In this document: positions 33,534-42,031 of the stretch, piece by piece
How the letters are laid out: the number at the start of each line of letters is the position of its first letter
Position numbering within the stretch: the stretch's first letter is position 1
Source of the DNA: Tichowtungia sp964398915
GTDB taxonomy: Bacteria; Verrucomicrobiota; Kiritimatiellia; Kiritimatiellales; Tichowtungiaceae
Direction: 5' to 3'
DNA: 64,000 bases
Assembly (NCBI GenBank): GCA_964398915.1
Contig: CAYNOR010000004.1
Coordinates: forward strand, 1 to 64,000
Translations under genes and position numbers: made by a program
Notes under the pieces: model-generated
What the model was told of the DNA's origin: nothing
Database searches by the model: none
Seen by the model: only the letters and a program-made list of their open reading frames with translations

Positions 33534-35113
33534 TGGAACGACAGTTTTTGATGGGAAATGAAGCGGTGGCGCTGGGCGCACTGCATGCGGGTGCCGCCCG
33601 CGGAGCCGGGTACCCCGGAACGCCGTCGAGCGAGATTCTTGATGTTTTTAACAAACTGGGCGGAAAGGCGGAATGGTCGCCGAACGAAAAAGTTGCCGCC
33701 GAGGTGGCGCTGGGCGTTTCGTTTGCCGGCGTACGCGCTTTTACGACGATGAAACACGTCGGACTCAACGTTGCCGCCGATGTGCTTTTCACTGCCGCCT
33801 ACAGCGGAGTGGACGGCGCACTTGTTTTTATTGTGGCTGATGATCCGGGGCTGGCTTCCAGCCAGAACGAACAGGACACCCGCCGGTATGCCGTCGCCGC
33901 CGGAGTGCCGCTGATCGAGCCGTCCGACTCGCAGGAAGCGTACGACTTCACCCGTTTGGCGTTTGAGATTTCCGAACGCTGGAAAATCCCGGTAATCGTT
34001 AAGCTGACCACCCGCGTCTGCCATTCCGGAACCATTATTATGCCGCGCAAGCCGGACCGTAATCTGCCGGCGGCGCATTTTGAGCGCAACATTCCGTACC
34101 ATGTCATGGTTCCCGGCCATGCCCGTCCGGCGCACCGCCGCTTGCGCCAGAAGCTGGCGGAAATTGCCGCGTGGAATGAAAAGGAAGGTCCGAATCAGAA
34201 AATCGCGGGATCAAAGGATCTCGGCATTCTGGTTTCCGGCGTTGCTTATCAGCACGCACGGGAAGCCGCACCGGACGCCTCGTTTTTTAAAGTCGGTATG
34301 AGCTATCCGCTGCCGATGCAGACGATGCTCGATTTCGCCGCGTCGGTGAAACGCGCCGCAGTCATTGAAGAAAACGACCCGTACATGGCCGATGCGGTTC
34401 GTGCCGCTGGCGGAATAATTGATCGCGCGCCGGAAATGTACCGCTTCGGCGAACTCGATGTCGGTCGCGTTAAACGGATTCTGGCGGGCGATACGTCGCC
34501 GGAGGCGGTCCCGCCGCGCGGAAAACCGCCGCAGCTCTGCGCCGGCTGCCCGCATACCATCACATTTGAACTGCTGAAAAAATACAACTGCATCGTCTCG
34601 GGCGACATCGGTTGTTACACGCTGGCGGCGCTTCAGCCGCTGGCCGCGATGGATACGCAGATCTGCATGGGCGCGAGCCTCGGCGTGGGCGTCGGCCTGC
34701 GTCACGTTCTGCCGCGCGAAGAAGCCAAACGCGTTGTCAGCGTGATCGGTGACAGCACGTTTGTTCACAGCGGACTGACCGGGCTGGCTGAGATGGCCTA
34801 CAACGTGCCGCCGACCGGTCACGTTCTGCTGATTTTAGATAATGCAACGACTGCGATGACCGGTCAGCAGGAACACCCCGGCACCGGACGTCTGCTGGAT
34901 CATTCGCCGGCCAGTCAGCTCGATTACGAAACGGTGGTTCGCGCAATGAATATTCCGAATGTTGGAACATTTGATCCGGTCCGCCAGCCCGCAGAGTTTG
35001 AGGCGGCGCTGGTGAAGGCGCTGGAGAAAGACGAGCTGACGGTTCTAATCGTGCGCCGGCCCTGTATTCTGGCCGTGGCGCGTAAAGATGTAAAACCGGC
35101 AACCCAGGGATAA
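33533..35113 (+). CDS. iorA: Indolepyruvate ferredoxin oxidoreductase, alpha subunit (no ferredoxin domain)
   Basis: Thiamine-diphosphate enzyme that oxidises arylpyruvates to aryl-acetyl-CoA. 526 residues: pyrimidine-binding half (GNEAVALGALHAGA, YPGTPSSEI), CAGCPHTITFELLKK, and the TPP-binding half (GDIGCYTL, GDSTFVHSGL, LDNATTAMTGQQEHPGTG). The protein ends at IVRRPCILAVARK; the C-terminal two-cluster ferredoxin domain of standard IorA (about 60-70 more residues) is absent, and iorB starts 5 bp later. Forms a unit with iorB and paaK. Confidence 0.93.
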   Translation: MERQFLMGNEAVALGALHAGAARGAGYPGTPSSEILDVFNKLGGKAEWSPNEKVAAEVALGVSFAGVRAFTTMKHVGLNVAADVLFTAAYSGVDGALVFIVADDPGLASSQNEQDTRRYAVAAGVPLIEPSDSQEAYDFTRLAFEISERWKIPVIVKLTTRVCHSGTIIMPRKPDRNLPAAHFERNIPYHVMVPGHARPAHRRLRQKLAEIAAWNEKEGPNQKIAGSKDLGILVSGVAYQHAREAAPDASFFKVGMSYPLPMQTMLDFAASVKRAAVIEENDPYMADAVRAAGGIIDRAPEMYRFGELDVGRVKRILAGDTSPEAVPPRGKPPQLCAGCPHTITFELLKKYNCIVSGDIGCYTLAALQPLAAMDTQICMGASLGVGVGLRHVLPREEAKRVVSVIGDSTFVHSGLTGLAEMAYNVPPTGHVLLILDNATTAMTGQQEHPGTGRLLDHSPASQLDYETVVRAMNIPNVGTFDPVRQPAEFEAALVKALEKDELTVLIVRRPCILAVARKDVKPATQG

Positions 35114-35118
35114 TTTGT

Positions 35119-35595
35119 ATGAGCAGTAAAGTAACCAGTATCAAAATCGCGGGCCTCGGTGGTATGGGCGTTCTAACATCCACACAGATTCTGGCCGAGG
35201 TTTTCTTTCAGCGCGGACTCGATGTTAAAAAGGCGGAAGTGCATGGCATGAGCCAGCGCGGCGGCTCGATTTGCAGTGATGTGCGCTTCGGTAAAAAAGT
35301 ATTCAGCCCGATGATTCCGACCGGCGAGGTCGACTTTCTCGTCCTGTTTCAGGAAGACCAGTTTCCTTTGTACGAAGCTGAGTGCTCGCCGGCGACTGTG
35401 ATTATCCGTCCGACCGCTATTGATGTTGCAAAACTGGAAAATAAAAGAGCGCTGAACATCGCCATGCTTGGACTGCTGAGCCGCCATCTGGATGCCCCGT
35501 CCGAAGCCTGGCTGAAGGTGATTCGCGAAACCCTGCCGGAAAAACTGCATTCGGCAAACGAAGCGGCTTTTAAGTTAGGACGTCAGTCCGTATAG
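35119..35595 (+). CDS. iorB: Indolepyruvate ferredoxin oxidoreductase, beta subunit
   Basis: Gamma-type 2-oxoacid oxidoreductase domain, 158 residues (a little shorter than usual). IAGLGGMGVLTSTQILAE and VHGMSQRGGSICSDVRFG are the family signatures. Works with IorA; the aryl-acetyl-CoA made feeds or is fed by the PaaK-type ligase next door. Confidence 0.93.
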   Translation: MSSKVTSIKIAGLGGMGVLTSTQILAEVFFQRGLDVKKAEVHGMSQRGGSICSDVRFGKKVFSPMIPTGEVDFLVLFQEDQFPLYEAECSPATVIIRPTAIDVAKLENKRALNIAMLGLLSRHLDAPSEAWLKVIRETLPEKLHSANEAAFKLGRQSV

Positions 35596-35603
35596 GAGAA
35601 AAC

Positions 35604-36914
35604 ATGGAAACGAATATCCATCCAGAGAGTATGCCCGATTACCTGGAGTCCAGTGAACTGCGGGCTTTGCAGCTGCAACGGCTAAAAGCGACGGTTCAGC
35701 GCTGCTATGACAATGTGCCGCTTTTTCGTCAGCGCATGGATGAACGGGGTATGAAACCTGCCGATGTCCGGAGTCTGAAAGATGTGCAGCGGCTTCCGTT
35801 TACGTTAAAAACCGATCTGCGCGACACCTATCCCTACGGACTGTTTGCTGTGCCGATGAAAGAGGTTGTTCGTTTGCACGCTTCCAGCGGTACGACCGGT
35901 AAACCGATTGTGGTCGGTTATACCAGAGATGATCTGGATGTCTGGAGCAGTGTCATGCTCCGTTCGTTTGCTGCCACCGGCATGCACGCCGGTGATGTTT
36001 TGCAAAACGCTTACGGCTACGGACTGTTTACCGGCGGGCTCGGCGCGCATTACGGCGCGGAGCGGCTCGGCGCAACGGTGATTCCGATTTCCGGCGGCAA
36101 CACGGAACGTCAGATTCTGGTGATGAAAGATTTCGGCGTGACAGCGATCAGTTGTACGCCCAGCTATTTTATTCATCTGATTGAGAAGGTAAATGCGAGC
36201 GGCATTTCCTTCAGAGATTTGGGTATAAAAATCGGTGTGTTCGGCGCGGAGCCGTGGACCGAAGCGATGCGTGCCTATATTCAGCGCGAATCCGGCATCA
36301 AAGCATTTGATATTTACGGCCTGTCCGAAATTATCGGCCCCGGCGTTGGGATCGAATGCTGTGAGCAGGCCGGTCTGCATATTTTTGAAGATCACTTCCT
36401 GATCGAAATTGTTGATCCGGAAACCGATGAAGTACTGCCGGATGGCGCGGAAGGCGAGCTGGTTATCACGACGCTCACGAAACAGGCGTTTCCGATGATC
36501 CGCTACCGCACCCACGACATTACATCGATTAATCCGGAACGTTGCGCCTGCGGACGTACCATTCGCCGCATCAACCGCATCCGTTCGCGCAGCGATGATA
36601 TGATGATCATTCGCGGCGTTAATGTTTTCCCGTCGCAGATTGAGGCTGCGCTTCTTTCGGTTGAAGAAACGGTGCCTCATTATCAGATTTTGCTGACCCG
36701 TAAAGGCGGACTCGACCAGATCGAAGTGCAGGTCGAGGTAACCAAGGAAATGTTCGGTGACCGTATCAGTGAGCTGGAAGCAATTCAGGCACGGCTTGCG
36801 CAGGCTATCGACCATGTTGTCGGTTTGCGCGTACCGGTTCGTCTGGTTGAGCCGAACACGATTGCGCGTAGCGAAGGGAAAGCAAAACGGGTGGTCGATA
36901 ATCGAGCTTTATAG
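35604..36914 (+). CDS. paaK: Phenylacetate-CoA ligase
   Basis: Adenylate-forming enzyme making phenylacetyl-CoA. 436 residues with the P-loop-like SSGTTGKP (94-101), YGLSEIIGPG (about 236-245), YRTHDI, and C-terminal motif RSDDMMIIRGVNVFPSQIE. Together with iorAB and the ACT-domain gene it forms a known arylpyruvate-handling cluster. The stop codon lies inside a perfect hairpin (36895-36926). Confidence 0.95.
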   Translation: METNIHPESMPDYLESSELRALQLQRLKATVQRCYDNVPLFRQRMDERGMKPADVRSLKDVQRLPFTLKTDLRDTYPYGLFAVPMKEVVRLHASSGTTGKPIVVGYTRDDLDVWSSVMLRSFAATGMHAGDVLQNAYGYGLFTGGLGAHYGAERLGATVIPISGGNTERQILVMKDFGVTAISCTPSYFIHLIEKVNASGISFRDLGIKIGVFGAEPWTEAMRAYIQRESGIKAFDIYGLSEIIGPGVGIECCEQAGLHIFEDHFLIEIVDPETDEVLPDGAEGELVITTLTKQAFPMIRYRTHDITSINPERCACGRTIRRINRIRSRSDDMMIIRGVNVFPSQIEAALLSVEETVPHYQILLTRKGGLDQIEVQVEVTKEMFGDRISELEAIQARLAQAIDHVVGLRVPVRLVEPNTIARSEGKAKRVVDNRAL

Positions 36915-36926
36915 CTCGATTATCGA
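36895..36926. repeat. Perfect 14-bp hairpin spanning the paaK stop
   Basis: TCGATAATCGAGCT and its exact reverse complement separated by TTAT. It overlaps the paaK stop codon. No T-run follows on the plus strand, so it is not a textbook terminator; it directly precedes the left array of the four-helix-bundle element. Confidence 0.7.
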
Positions 36927-36929
36927 AAA

Positions 36930-36957
36930 TTCTAATTTCTAAACACTAAATTCTAAA
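36930..36957 (+). repeat. 7-nt-period array, left arm (locus B)
   Basis: TTCTAAT, TTCTAAA, CACTAAA, TTCTAAA in exact 7-nt phase. Reverse complement of the right-arm unit TTTAGAA. Confidence 0.85.
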
Positions 36958-36979
36958 CAAGGTTAACGTCAGGAATCCG

Positions 36980-37330
36980 ATGAATCAGCCGTACGATCTG
37001 GAGGAGAGAACTTTTGAATTTGCTAAGGCCGTCCGGGCGTTTGTGCGCAGGGTGATGAAAGATATTCCGAATATTGAAGACTGCAAGCAGGTTGTCCGTT
37101 CATCCGGATCTGTGGCAGCTAACTACATCGAAGCCAACGAGTCGTTGAGTAAAAAAGATTTTTTGATGCGTGCGAAGATTTGCCGCAAGGAAGCCAAGGA
37201 GTCGCGCCTTTGGTTGCGTCTGATTCTGGCAGAAGGTCTTGCGGAGGAGCGGATTCAACTGGAACAGGAAGCCAAAGAACTCACTCATATTTTCGGTGCG
37301 ATTGTCACAAAATCGGGAGACGGAATTTAG
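36980..37330 (+). CDS. Four-helix-bundle protein (23S rRNA intervening-sequence / S23 family)
   Basis: 116 residues with the family core: YDLEERTFEFAKAVRAFV helix 1, SSGSVAANYIEANES between helices 1 and 2, KDFLMRAKICRKEAKESR helix 3. No catalytic motif is known; S23 proteins form pentamers and were first found inside 23S rRNA intervening sequences. It splits the paaK-ACT-hisC gene run and is flanked by inverted 7-nt arrays (left TTCTAAA-type, right TTTAGAA-type), with the right array starting in its own last codons. Likely part of a mobile or transferred unit. Confidence 0.92.
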   Translation: MNQPYDLEERTFEFAKAVRAFVRRVMKDIPNIEDCKQVVRSSGSVAANYIEANESLSKKDFLMRAKICRKEAKESRLWLRLILAEGLAEERIQLEQEAKELTHIFGAIVTKSGDGI

Positions 37331-37391
37331 TGTTTAATTTTGATCACTTGTCATTTGAGTTCGTTTAGAATTTAGAAATTAGCGTTTAGAT
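37326..37391 (+). repeat. 7-nt-period array, right arm (locus B)
   Basis: TTTAGTG, TTTAATT, TTGATCA, CTTGTCA, TTTGAGT, a 3-base slip, then TTTAGAA, TTTAGAA, ATTAGCG, TTTAGAT, each in 7-nt phase. TTTAGAA is the reverse complement of the left-arm TTCTAAA. Confidence 0.85.
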
Positions 37392-37418
37392 ATTCACAAT
37401 TGAAGGGGAGGAAATCCA

Positions 37419-37847
37419 ATGAGACTGAAACAGCTGTCTGTTTTTCTGGAAAACCGTCCGGGGCATCTCAGCCGTGTCTGTGAAGTGCTGGCGGGGGCTG
37501 GAATTAATATTGTCACGATGACGCTCGCCGATACACGCGAGTTCGGCATCCTCCGGCTGATCGTCCGTGAATGGCAGCGCGCCAAAGAAGTTCTCGAAAC
37601 TGCAGGGTTTGCTGTGAACACCACTGACGTGATGGCGATTGAAGTGGCCGATGAACCCGGCGGGCTGGAGAAGATTTTGAAGGCGGCGGAGGCTGGCGGT
37701 TTAAGCGTTGAGTATATGTACGCCTTCGCTTGCAAGCAGAAGAAAAATGCACTGATTGTTATCCGCTTTGATGATATCGAACGGGCTTCAGCCGCAGTGA
37801 AAGAAGCGGGAATCGGAGTTTTATCCGCCGCAGAGTTTTACGCTTAA
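37419..37847 (+). CDS. Tandem ACT-domain amino-acid-binding protein
   Basis: 142 residues made of two ACT domains (LKQLSVFLENRPGHLSRVCE; second from about residue 72, AIEVADEPGGLEKIL). Such proteins commonly sit next to iorAB-paaK and are thought to sense amino acids. A GGGGAGG site lies 8 bp before the ATG. Followed after 15 bp by hisC. Confidence 0.88.
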   Translation: MRLKQLSVFLENRPGHLSRVCEVLAGAGINIVTMTLADTREFGILRLIVREWQRAKEVLETAGFAVNTTDVMAIEVADEPGGLEKILKAAEAGGLSVEYMYAFACKQKKNALIVIRFDDIERASAAVKEAGIGVLSAAEFYA

Positions 37848-37862
37848 TCTCAGGAGAACAGT

Positions 37863-38951
37863 ATGATTTGCAATAAATGGATTGAAACACTGCCGGTTTA
37901 CGAGCCGGGTAAGCCGATTGAGGAAGTTGCGCGCGAACTGGGCTTCGACGACATTTCCGAAATCATCAAAGTCGCCTCAAACGAAAATGAACTCGGCCCG
38001 TCGCCGAAAGCGATGAAAGCCATGGCCGCCGCCGCGACGGAAATGCACCGCTATCCTGATGGCGGATGTTTCTACCTGAAAACCAAGCTGGCCGCGAAGC
38101 TGGGCGTGAAGCCGCAGAATCTGCTCTTTGGCAGCGGCAGTAACGAACTGATTGAATTCCTCGGCCATGTTTATCTGGGTACCGGAACGAATCTCGTCAT
38201 GAGCGAAGGGGCGTTTGTTGTCTACCGCCTTGTCGCCATGCTGTGCAACGCCAAGGTCATCGCCACGCCGATGAAAAAGTTTGCGCACGACCTCGATGCC
38301 ATGCTCGCGGCGGTCACACCGGAAACCCGCATGGTCATTATCTGCAATCCGAACAATCCGACCGGCACCATTGTTACGCCCGCGAAGATTAAAGCGTTCC
38401 TCAAAAAACTGCCGGCGAACGTGCTGGCCGTCTTTGACGAAGCCTACTTCGAGTTTATGGCCGATGAAACGAAGCCCGATTTGATCAAAGAAATCCAGAA
38501 GGGCCGGGAGAATGTTATCGTCCTGCGCACGTTCTCTAAAGCGTACGGACTGGCCGGACTGCGCATCGGCTACGCCGTCGCACATGAAAAGCTGATCGGA
38601 CTGCTCAACCGCGTCCGCCAGCCGTTCAACGTCAATGCCATGGCGCTGGCCGCCGCCTTCGCCGCGCTTGACGACGACAAACATCTCGAAAAAACCAGGA
38701 AGACTAATTTCCAGGGATTGGAACTTTTTATGGACGGTTTCCGTAAGCTGGGGCTGGATTATGTGCCATCGTACGCCAACTTCATCCTCGTCAAAACCGG
38801 CAACGGACGGCAGGTCTTCGGCGAACTGCAGAAAAAGAAAGTCATCGTCCGCCCGATGGACGGCTACGGCCTGCCCGAATGGATCCGCATTACCGTCGGC
38901 ACTCCCGCTCAGAACCGCGCCGTCCTCAAAGCGCTAAAAGAGATTCTGTAG
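37863..38951 (+). CDS. hisC: Histidinol-phosphate aminotransferase
   Basis: PLP class I/II aminotransferase, 362 residues: ASNENELGPSPKAM, NPNNPTGTIV, DEAYFEF and TFSKAYGLAGLRIGYA with the PLP Lys. HisC-type enzymes also act on aromatic amino acids, which fits the arylpyruvate neighbourhood (iorAB, paaK). No other his genes are nearby, so an aromatic-aminotransferase role is possible. Confidence 0.93.
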   Translation: MICNKWIETLPVYEPGKPIEEVARELGFDDISEIIKVASNENELGPSPKAMKAMAAAATEMHRYPDGGCFYLKTKLAAKLGVKPQNLLFGSGSNELIEFLGHVYLGTGTNLVMSEGAFVVYRLVAMLCNAKVIATPMKKFAHDLDAMLAAVTPETRMVIICNPNNPTGTIVTPAKIKAFLKKLPANVLAVFDEAYFEFMADETKPDLIKEIQKGRENVIVLRTFSKAYGLAGLRIGYAVAHEKLIGLLNRVRQPFNVNAMALAAAFAALDDDKHLEKTRKTNFQGLELFMDGFRKLGLDYVPSYANFILVKTGNGRQVFGELQKKKVIVRPMDGYGLPEWIRITVGTPAQNRAVLKALKEIL

Positions 38952-38952
38952 G

Positions 38953-39606
38953 ATGAGAACGCTGAACAGGTTAATTGTCTGTTCGTTACTTGCCGCCAGC
39001 CTGTTGCCGCTGGCCGGATTTGGTGAGACGGTGGCAACGGATGTCTCTATCGAAGAAAAATTCGACGGCCCGCTGTCTGCCGAATGGTTCTGGGGGCTTG
39101 GCACCTGGACGGCAAAGGATGGTGTGTTGCGCGGGTTCGAATCCGGCACACGGCGGCATGGCCCAGTCAAGATGCGCAGATTCCCGCTCCGTGACGGGAC
39201 GGTTGAGTGCGAGTTCCGGCTCACCGGCAAAGCGACTTTTGTCGGCATTATCTTTAACGGTACGCCGGAGCGTGGACACATCGTCCACCTTGTCATGGCC
39301 AAGGATAAGATCCGGGTGCTGGCTCATTCGGCGAAAGGTGAGGGTGGGGAGTTGCTCAGTCAGCCAAAATCCATCGCGGTCGGCAAATGGCACAATGTAA
39401 AGATTGAGTTTAAGGGATCTGAGATGATTGCCACTGTCGATGGGCAGACCTTCACCGCGAGAGCCGACTGCATCGGCGAAGAGAAGCTCACCTTCGGACT
39501 TGGCGGCGATTCCGGCGGGCCGGAAGGCGAGCAGGCCGGGACGTTGGAGTTCCGCGCACTGCGTGCAACCAGCTTTCTGTCGCGCCCTAAAACGACTATG
39601 CCCTGA
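38953..39606 (+). CDS. Secreted LamG/DUF1080-like protein
   Basis: 217 residues with a signal peptide ending near AGFGET, then a concanavalin-like fold resembling DUF1080 (3-keto-disaccharide hydrolase domain): EEKFDGPLSAEWFWGLGTW, DGVLRGFES, HNVKIEFKGSEMIATVDG. Starts one base after hisC. Common in PVC bacteria as secreted carbohydrate-related proteins. Precise activity unknown. Confidence 0.75.
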   Translation: MRTLNRLIVCSLLAASLLPLAGFGETVATDVSIEEKFDGPLSAEWFWGLGTWTAKDGVLRGFESGTRRHGPVKMRRFPLRDGTVECEFRLTGKATFVGIIFNGTPERGHIVHLVMAKDKIRVLAHSAKGEGGELLSQPKSIAVGKWHNVKIEFKGSEMIATVDGQTFTARADCIGEEKLTFGLGGDSGGPEGEQAGTLEFRALRATSFLSRPKTTMP

Positions 39607-39949
39607 AATTGATCCGCAGCACTGCGTCGGCAAAGATTTTTCCAAACATTGCCCCTTTGGTCGTTGCTTTCTCTCGCTACGCTCGGGTGGAGAACTTTGG
39701 TGGAACGCGATCTCCGAGCGCGTTCAAGCGTGCCCGGAGGTCACGCTCCACCTTTTTGCGTTCTCGGTGTTCTTTCGCGGTGAATGAATTTCCAATGCTT
39801 GGAAGTTCTCTGTGGCCTCTGTGGTAAATCCTTACAACCGCCCTTTGTGATGTAGGCGAGGCATCTGGGCTCGGGGAAGCGTTCGATGGCGTAGCGGAGC
39901 ATGGTAGGCGACTATTGACCTGAAAGGGCTGTTTGGTTAGATTTCCGTC
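39607..39949. other. Intergenic region rich in repeats
   Basis: Holds the second REPIN-like pair (39699-39753), a CTCGCTACGCTCGGG motif, a TTCGCGGTGAAT stretch and TCTCTGTGGCCTCTGTGG (9-nt repeat), and at 39853-39881 a 29-bp segment repeated with 22/29 identity at 40586-40614 across the MntA/HepT genes. No gene was seen. Confidence 0.65.
39699..39753. repeat. Paired inverted hairpin repeat (REPIN-like), copy 2
   Basis: Near-copy of the 25740-25795 element in the opposite orientation: GTGGAACGCGATCTCCGAG, then a CGCG stem, spacer TTCAAG, and the facing unit ending CGCTCCACC. Two units face each other as in REPINs. Confidence 0.85.
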
Positions 39950-40246
39950 ATGACACTGAATGAAATAAAACTAACTGCCGAGCCGATCTGCCGCCGGCAT
40001 CGCGTACGGCGGCTGGAGCTTTTCGGGTCGCGCGCCCGTGGCGAGGCTGGGGCGGACAGCGATATTGATTTCTGTGTTTCGTTCGCGGAACTTCCGCCAG
40101 CAGAATATTCCCGCCAGTTTTTTGGTTTGCTGCACGATCTGGAAGATGCTTTCCACACCACGGTTGATCTGCTGACGGAAGCGTCGATTCGTAAAGTCTC
40201 TCTCAAGAAGAACCTTAAGATTGATGGAGTTCTCGTTTATGGATGA
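39950..40246 (+). CDS. MNT-type nucleotidyltransferase antitoxin (MntA-like)
   Basis: 98 residues with GSRARGEAGADSDID (Gly26-Ser27, Asp38, Asp40), the minimal nucleotidyltransferase signature. MntA AMPylates a Tyr on the HEPN toxin HepT to silence it. Overlaps the HEPN gene by 8 bp. Confidence 0.88.
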   Translation: MTLNEIKLTAEPICRRHRVRRLELFGSRARGEAGADSDIDFCVSFAELPPAEYSRQFFGLLHDLEDAFHTTVDLLTEASIRKVSLKKNLKIDGVLVYG

Positions 40247-40571
40247 TCGGGTCAGAGAATGTCTTCAGGATATTCTGGGAAATGCCCGTGAGGTTCAAAG
40301 TTTCACTGCCGGAATGACGTTTCACATGTATCAAACCGACCGCAAAACGCAGGCGGCGGTCGAACGTAAATTTGAAATTATCGGCGAAGCACTCAACCGG
40401 ATTCATAGCGCAGACGGAGAGCTGCTGGAAAGGATTCGTGACTACCGGAGCATCATTTCGTTCCGCAACATCTTGGCTCACGGCTATGATTCGGTGGAAG
40501 ACCGCGTTGTCTGGGGCATCATCGAAAACGACCTCAACACCCTGATCGAAGACGCCGGCGCGTTGCTGTAA
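40239..40571 (+). CDS. HEPN ribonuclease toxin (HepT-like, DUF86)
   Basis: 110 residues from the ATG at 40239. Has the HepT RX4HXY active site: Arg76-NILA-His81-Gly-Tyr83, where Tyr83 is the predicted AMPylation target. Pairs with the MntA-like gene. An upstream ATG at 40221 is inside mntA and less likely. Confidence 0.88.
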   Translation: MDDRVRECLQDILGNAREVQSFTAGMTFHMYQTDRKTQAAVERKFEIIGEALNRIHSADGELLERIRDYRSIISFRNILAHGYDSVEDRVVWGIIENDLNTLIEDAGALL

Positions 40572-40668
40572 GTTCGCCGTTGAGATAAGCAAGGCGTTTG
40601 GGTTCGGGAAAACGTCCAGCAGCTCTTGAGACTTGCGAATAAGCGGGGCTGGGAGTAAAGATACGGAC

Positions 40669-40908
40669 ATGCAGATTACGTTATCAGATGAGCTGGTCAA
40701 GGGGCTGGATCTTTCTCCGGAACACGCGCGGAGGGATCTGGCACTCGGACTTTATGCGGAACGCCGCATTACGCTGGGCCGTGCGGCGAAGCTGGCCGGA
40801 ATGATCCAGTCGGAATTCCTGCGTCTGCTCGGCGAGTTGCGCATTCCCATGCACTATGATCTGCCTGAGCTGGAAGCCGATTTGCAGATGGTGAGGGAAT
40901 CTGAGTGA
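40669..40908 (+). CDS. UPF0175 family antitoxin
   Basis: 79 residues: ITLSDELVKGLDLSPEHARRDL, LALGLYAERRITLGRAAKLAG, then IPMHYDLPELEADL, the conserved UPF0175 tail. These small DNA-binding proteins pair with DUF3368 PIN toxins. The downstream partner has lost its middle (see next). Start chosen at the ATG 40669; the ORF extends upstream without evidence. Confidence 0.85.
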   Translation: MQITLSDELVKGLDLSPEHARRDLALGLYAERRITLGRAAKLAGMIQSEFLRLLGELRIPMHYDLPELEADLQMVRESE

Positions 40909-41085
40909 TTGTTGTCAGCGACACATCGCCGATCACCGCACTGCTTGATGGGCGTGCTTTTAATCGCAAAGAAAAAAGGGTTGCTGCTATCCGTTCGCGA
41001 TCTGATTGAGCGGCTTGAAACCGAGGCCGGGTTTTATCTTTCACGGACAGTCAAAGCGCAAGTGATCGCCGCCGCCGGAGAGTGA
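40905..41085 (+). pseudogene. DUF3368 PIN toxin with internal deletion and frameshift
   Basis: Starts with GTG inside the antitoxin stop (IVVSDTSPITALL, the family N-terminus) and then jumps, in a different frame, to the family C-terminus: GVLLIAKKKGLLLSVRDL, IERLETEAGFYLS, VKAQVIAAAGE. About 100 central residues with most catalytic acidic positions are missing. The antitoxin is intact, so this pair has lost its toxin. Confidence 0.8.
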
Positions 41086-41374
41086 TGATTCTTATAACCG
41101 GCCTTTATTTGATCCGGAAGCCGGTTCCGGTAAAGAGAGCGATGAGTTGGTCTGTCTGTGTGGTGCGAATTTCAATTTCGTAGACAGAGATGGTTTTCCG
41201 CTGGCTGCTTTCACCTGAGCGATGCGAACGTGCTGTTTGTATTTCCAAAAAGAAATAACTAAGGGAATGGCAATAGTTGGAAGAATTCGGTAGAAAAGTT
41301 TCCAATCTTTTTAAAAATTGCCCCGCCACTCAACCGAAGATTCTAAGATTCATTGACTGAGGGAAGTCTAAACG

Positions 41375-42031
41375 ATGCGAACACTGTCAAACGACCAATA
41401 TGATGCACTGCTCATGCAGTCGGGGATTATCGAAAAAGACCGGCACGGCATCAAAGTTGTTCGACTGTCTGACGGCAGTTTTCTTAAAACATTCTGGTAT
41501 CGCCACCGTATCTCATCGCGCCGGATTTATCCGGAATGGTTACGGTTTGTTTTACATGCTGGCGCACTGAAACGCCGGGGCATTCCAACCGTCACCGTAC
41601 TGAAAGCCGTCCGTATTCCACATTTACAGAGGACCGGTGTAATTTATCAGCCGTTGCCCGGGCGGACGCTGCGGCAGGTCGCGGCGGATGGAGAATTTGA
41701 TGCCGCACTGGCTGGACGACTGGGCCGGTTTGTCGCCCGGCTCCATCGCAAAGGGGTTCATTTCCATTCCTTGCATTTGGGTAATGTTTTGCTTTGCTCT
41801 GACGGTACATTCGGTCTGATTGATATTTCGTCCATGAAAATTTTCCCATGGCCGTTATGGGCCAATACACGGATGCGGAATTTTGTTCACCTGTTTCGGT
41901 ATTCGGATGACTTGAGCATTCTAACGGAAGCCGGAATCCATAGCTTTATGAATGGATATCTCGAAGGACAGACTTCACGGCGGATCAACGGCGGTTTGCA
42001 ACGCATCTCTAATCAGTGGATATCAAAATGA
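41375..42031 (+). CDS. LPS-core kinase-like protein (toluene-tolerance/PA5006-type)
   Basis: 218 residues with a eukaryote-like kinase fold. GIKVVRLSDGSFLKTF holds the ATP-binding Lys, VHFHSLHLGNVLL near 127-139 the catalytic loop (HxLHLGN variant instead of HGDLxxxN), and GLIDISSMKI the metal-binding Asp. Resembles Pseudomonas LPS-core kinases. Overlaps the GT4 gene by 4 bp. First of six such kinases in this locus. Confidence 0.8.
   Translation: MRTLSNDQYDALLMQSGIIEKDRHGIKVVRLSDGSFLKTFWYRHRISSRRIYPEWLRFVLHAGALKRRGIPTVTVLKAVRIPHLQRTGVIYQPLPGRTLRQVAADGEFDAALAGRLGRFVARLHRKGVHFHSLHLGNVLLCSDGTFGLIDISSMKIFPWPLWANTRMRNFVHLFRYSDDLSILTEAGIHSFMNGYLEGQTSRRINGGLQRISNQWISK

Noticed and set aside
41105..41329. 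74-codon minus-strand frame between the broken PIN gene and the first kinase
   Set aside because: No ribosome-binding site or recognisable family; the interval otherwise shows no gene.
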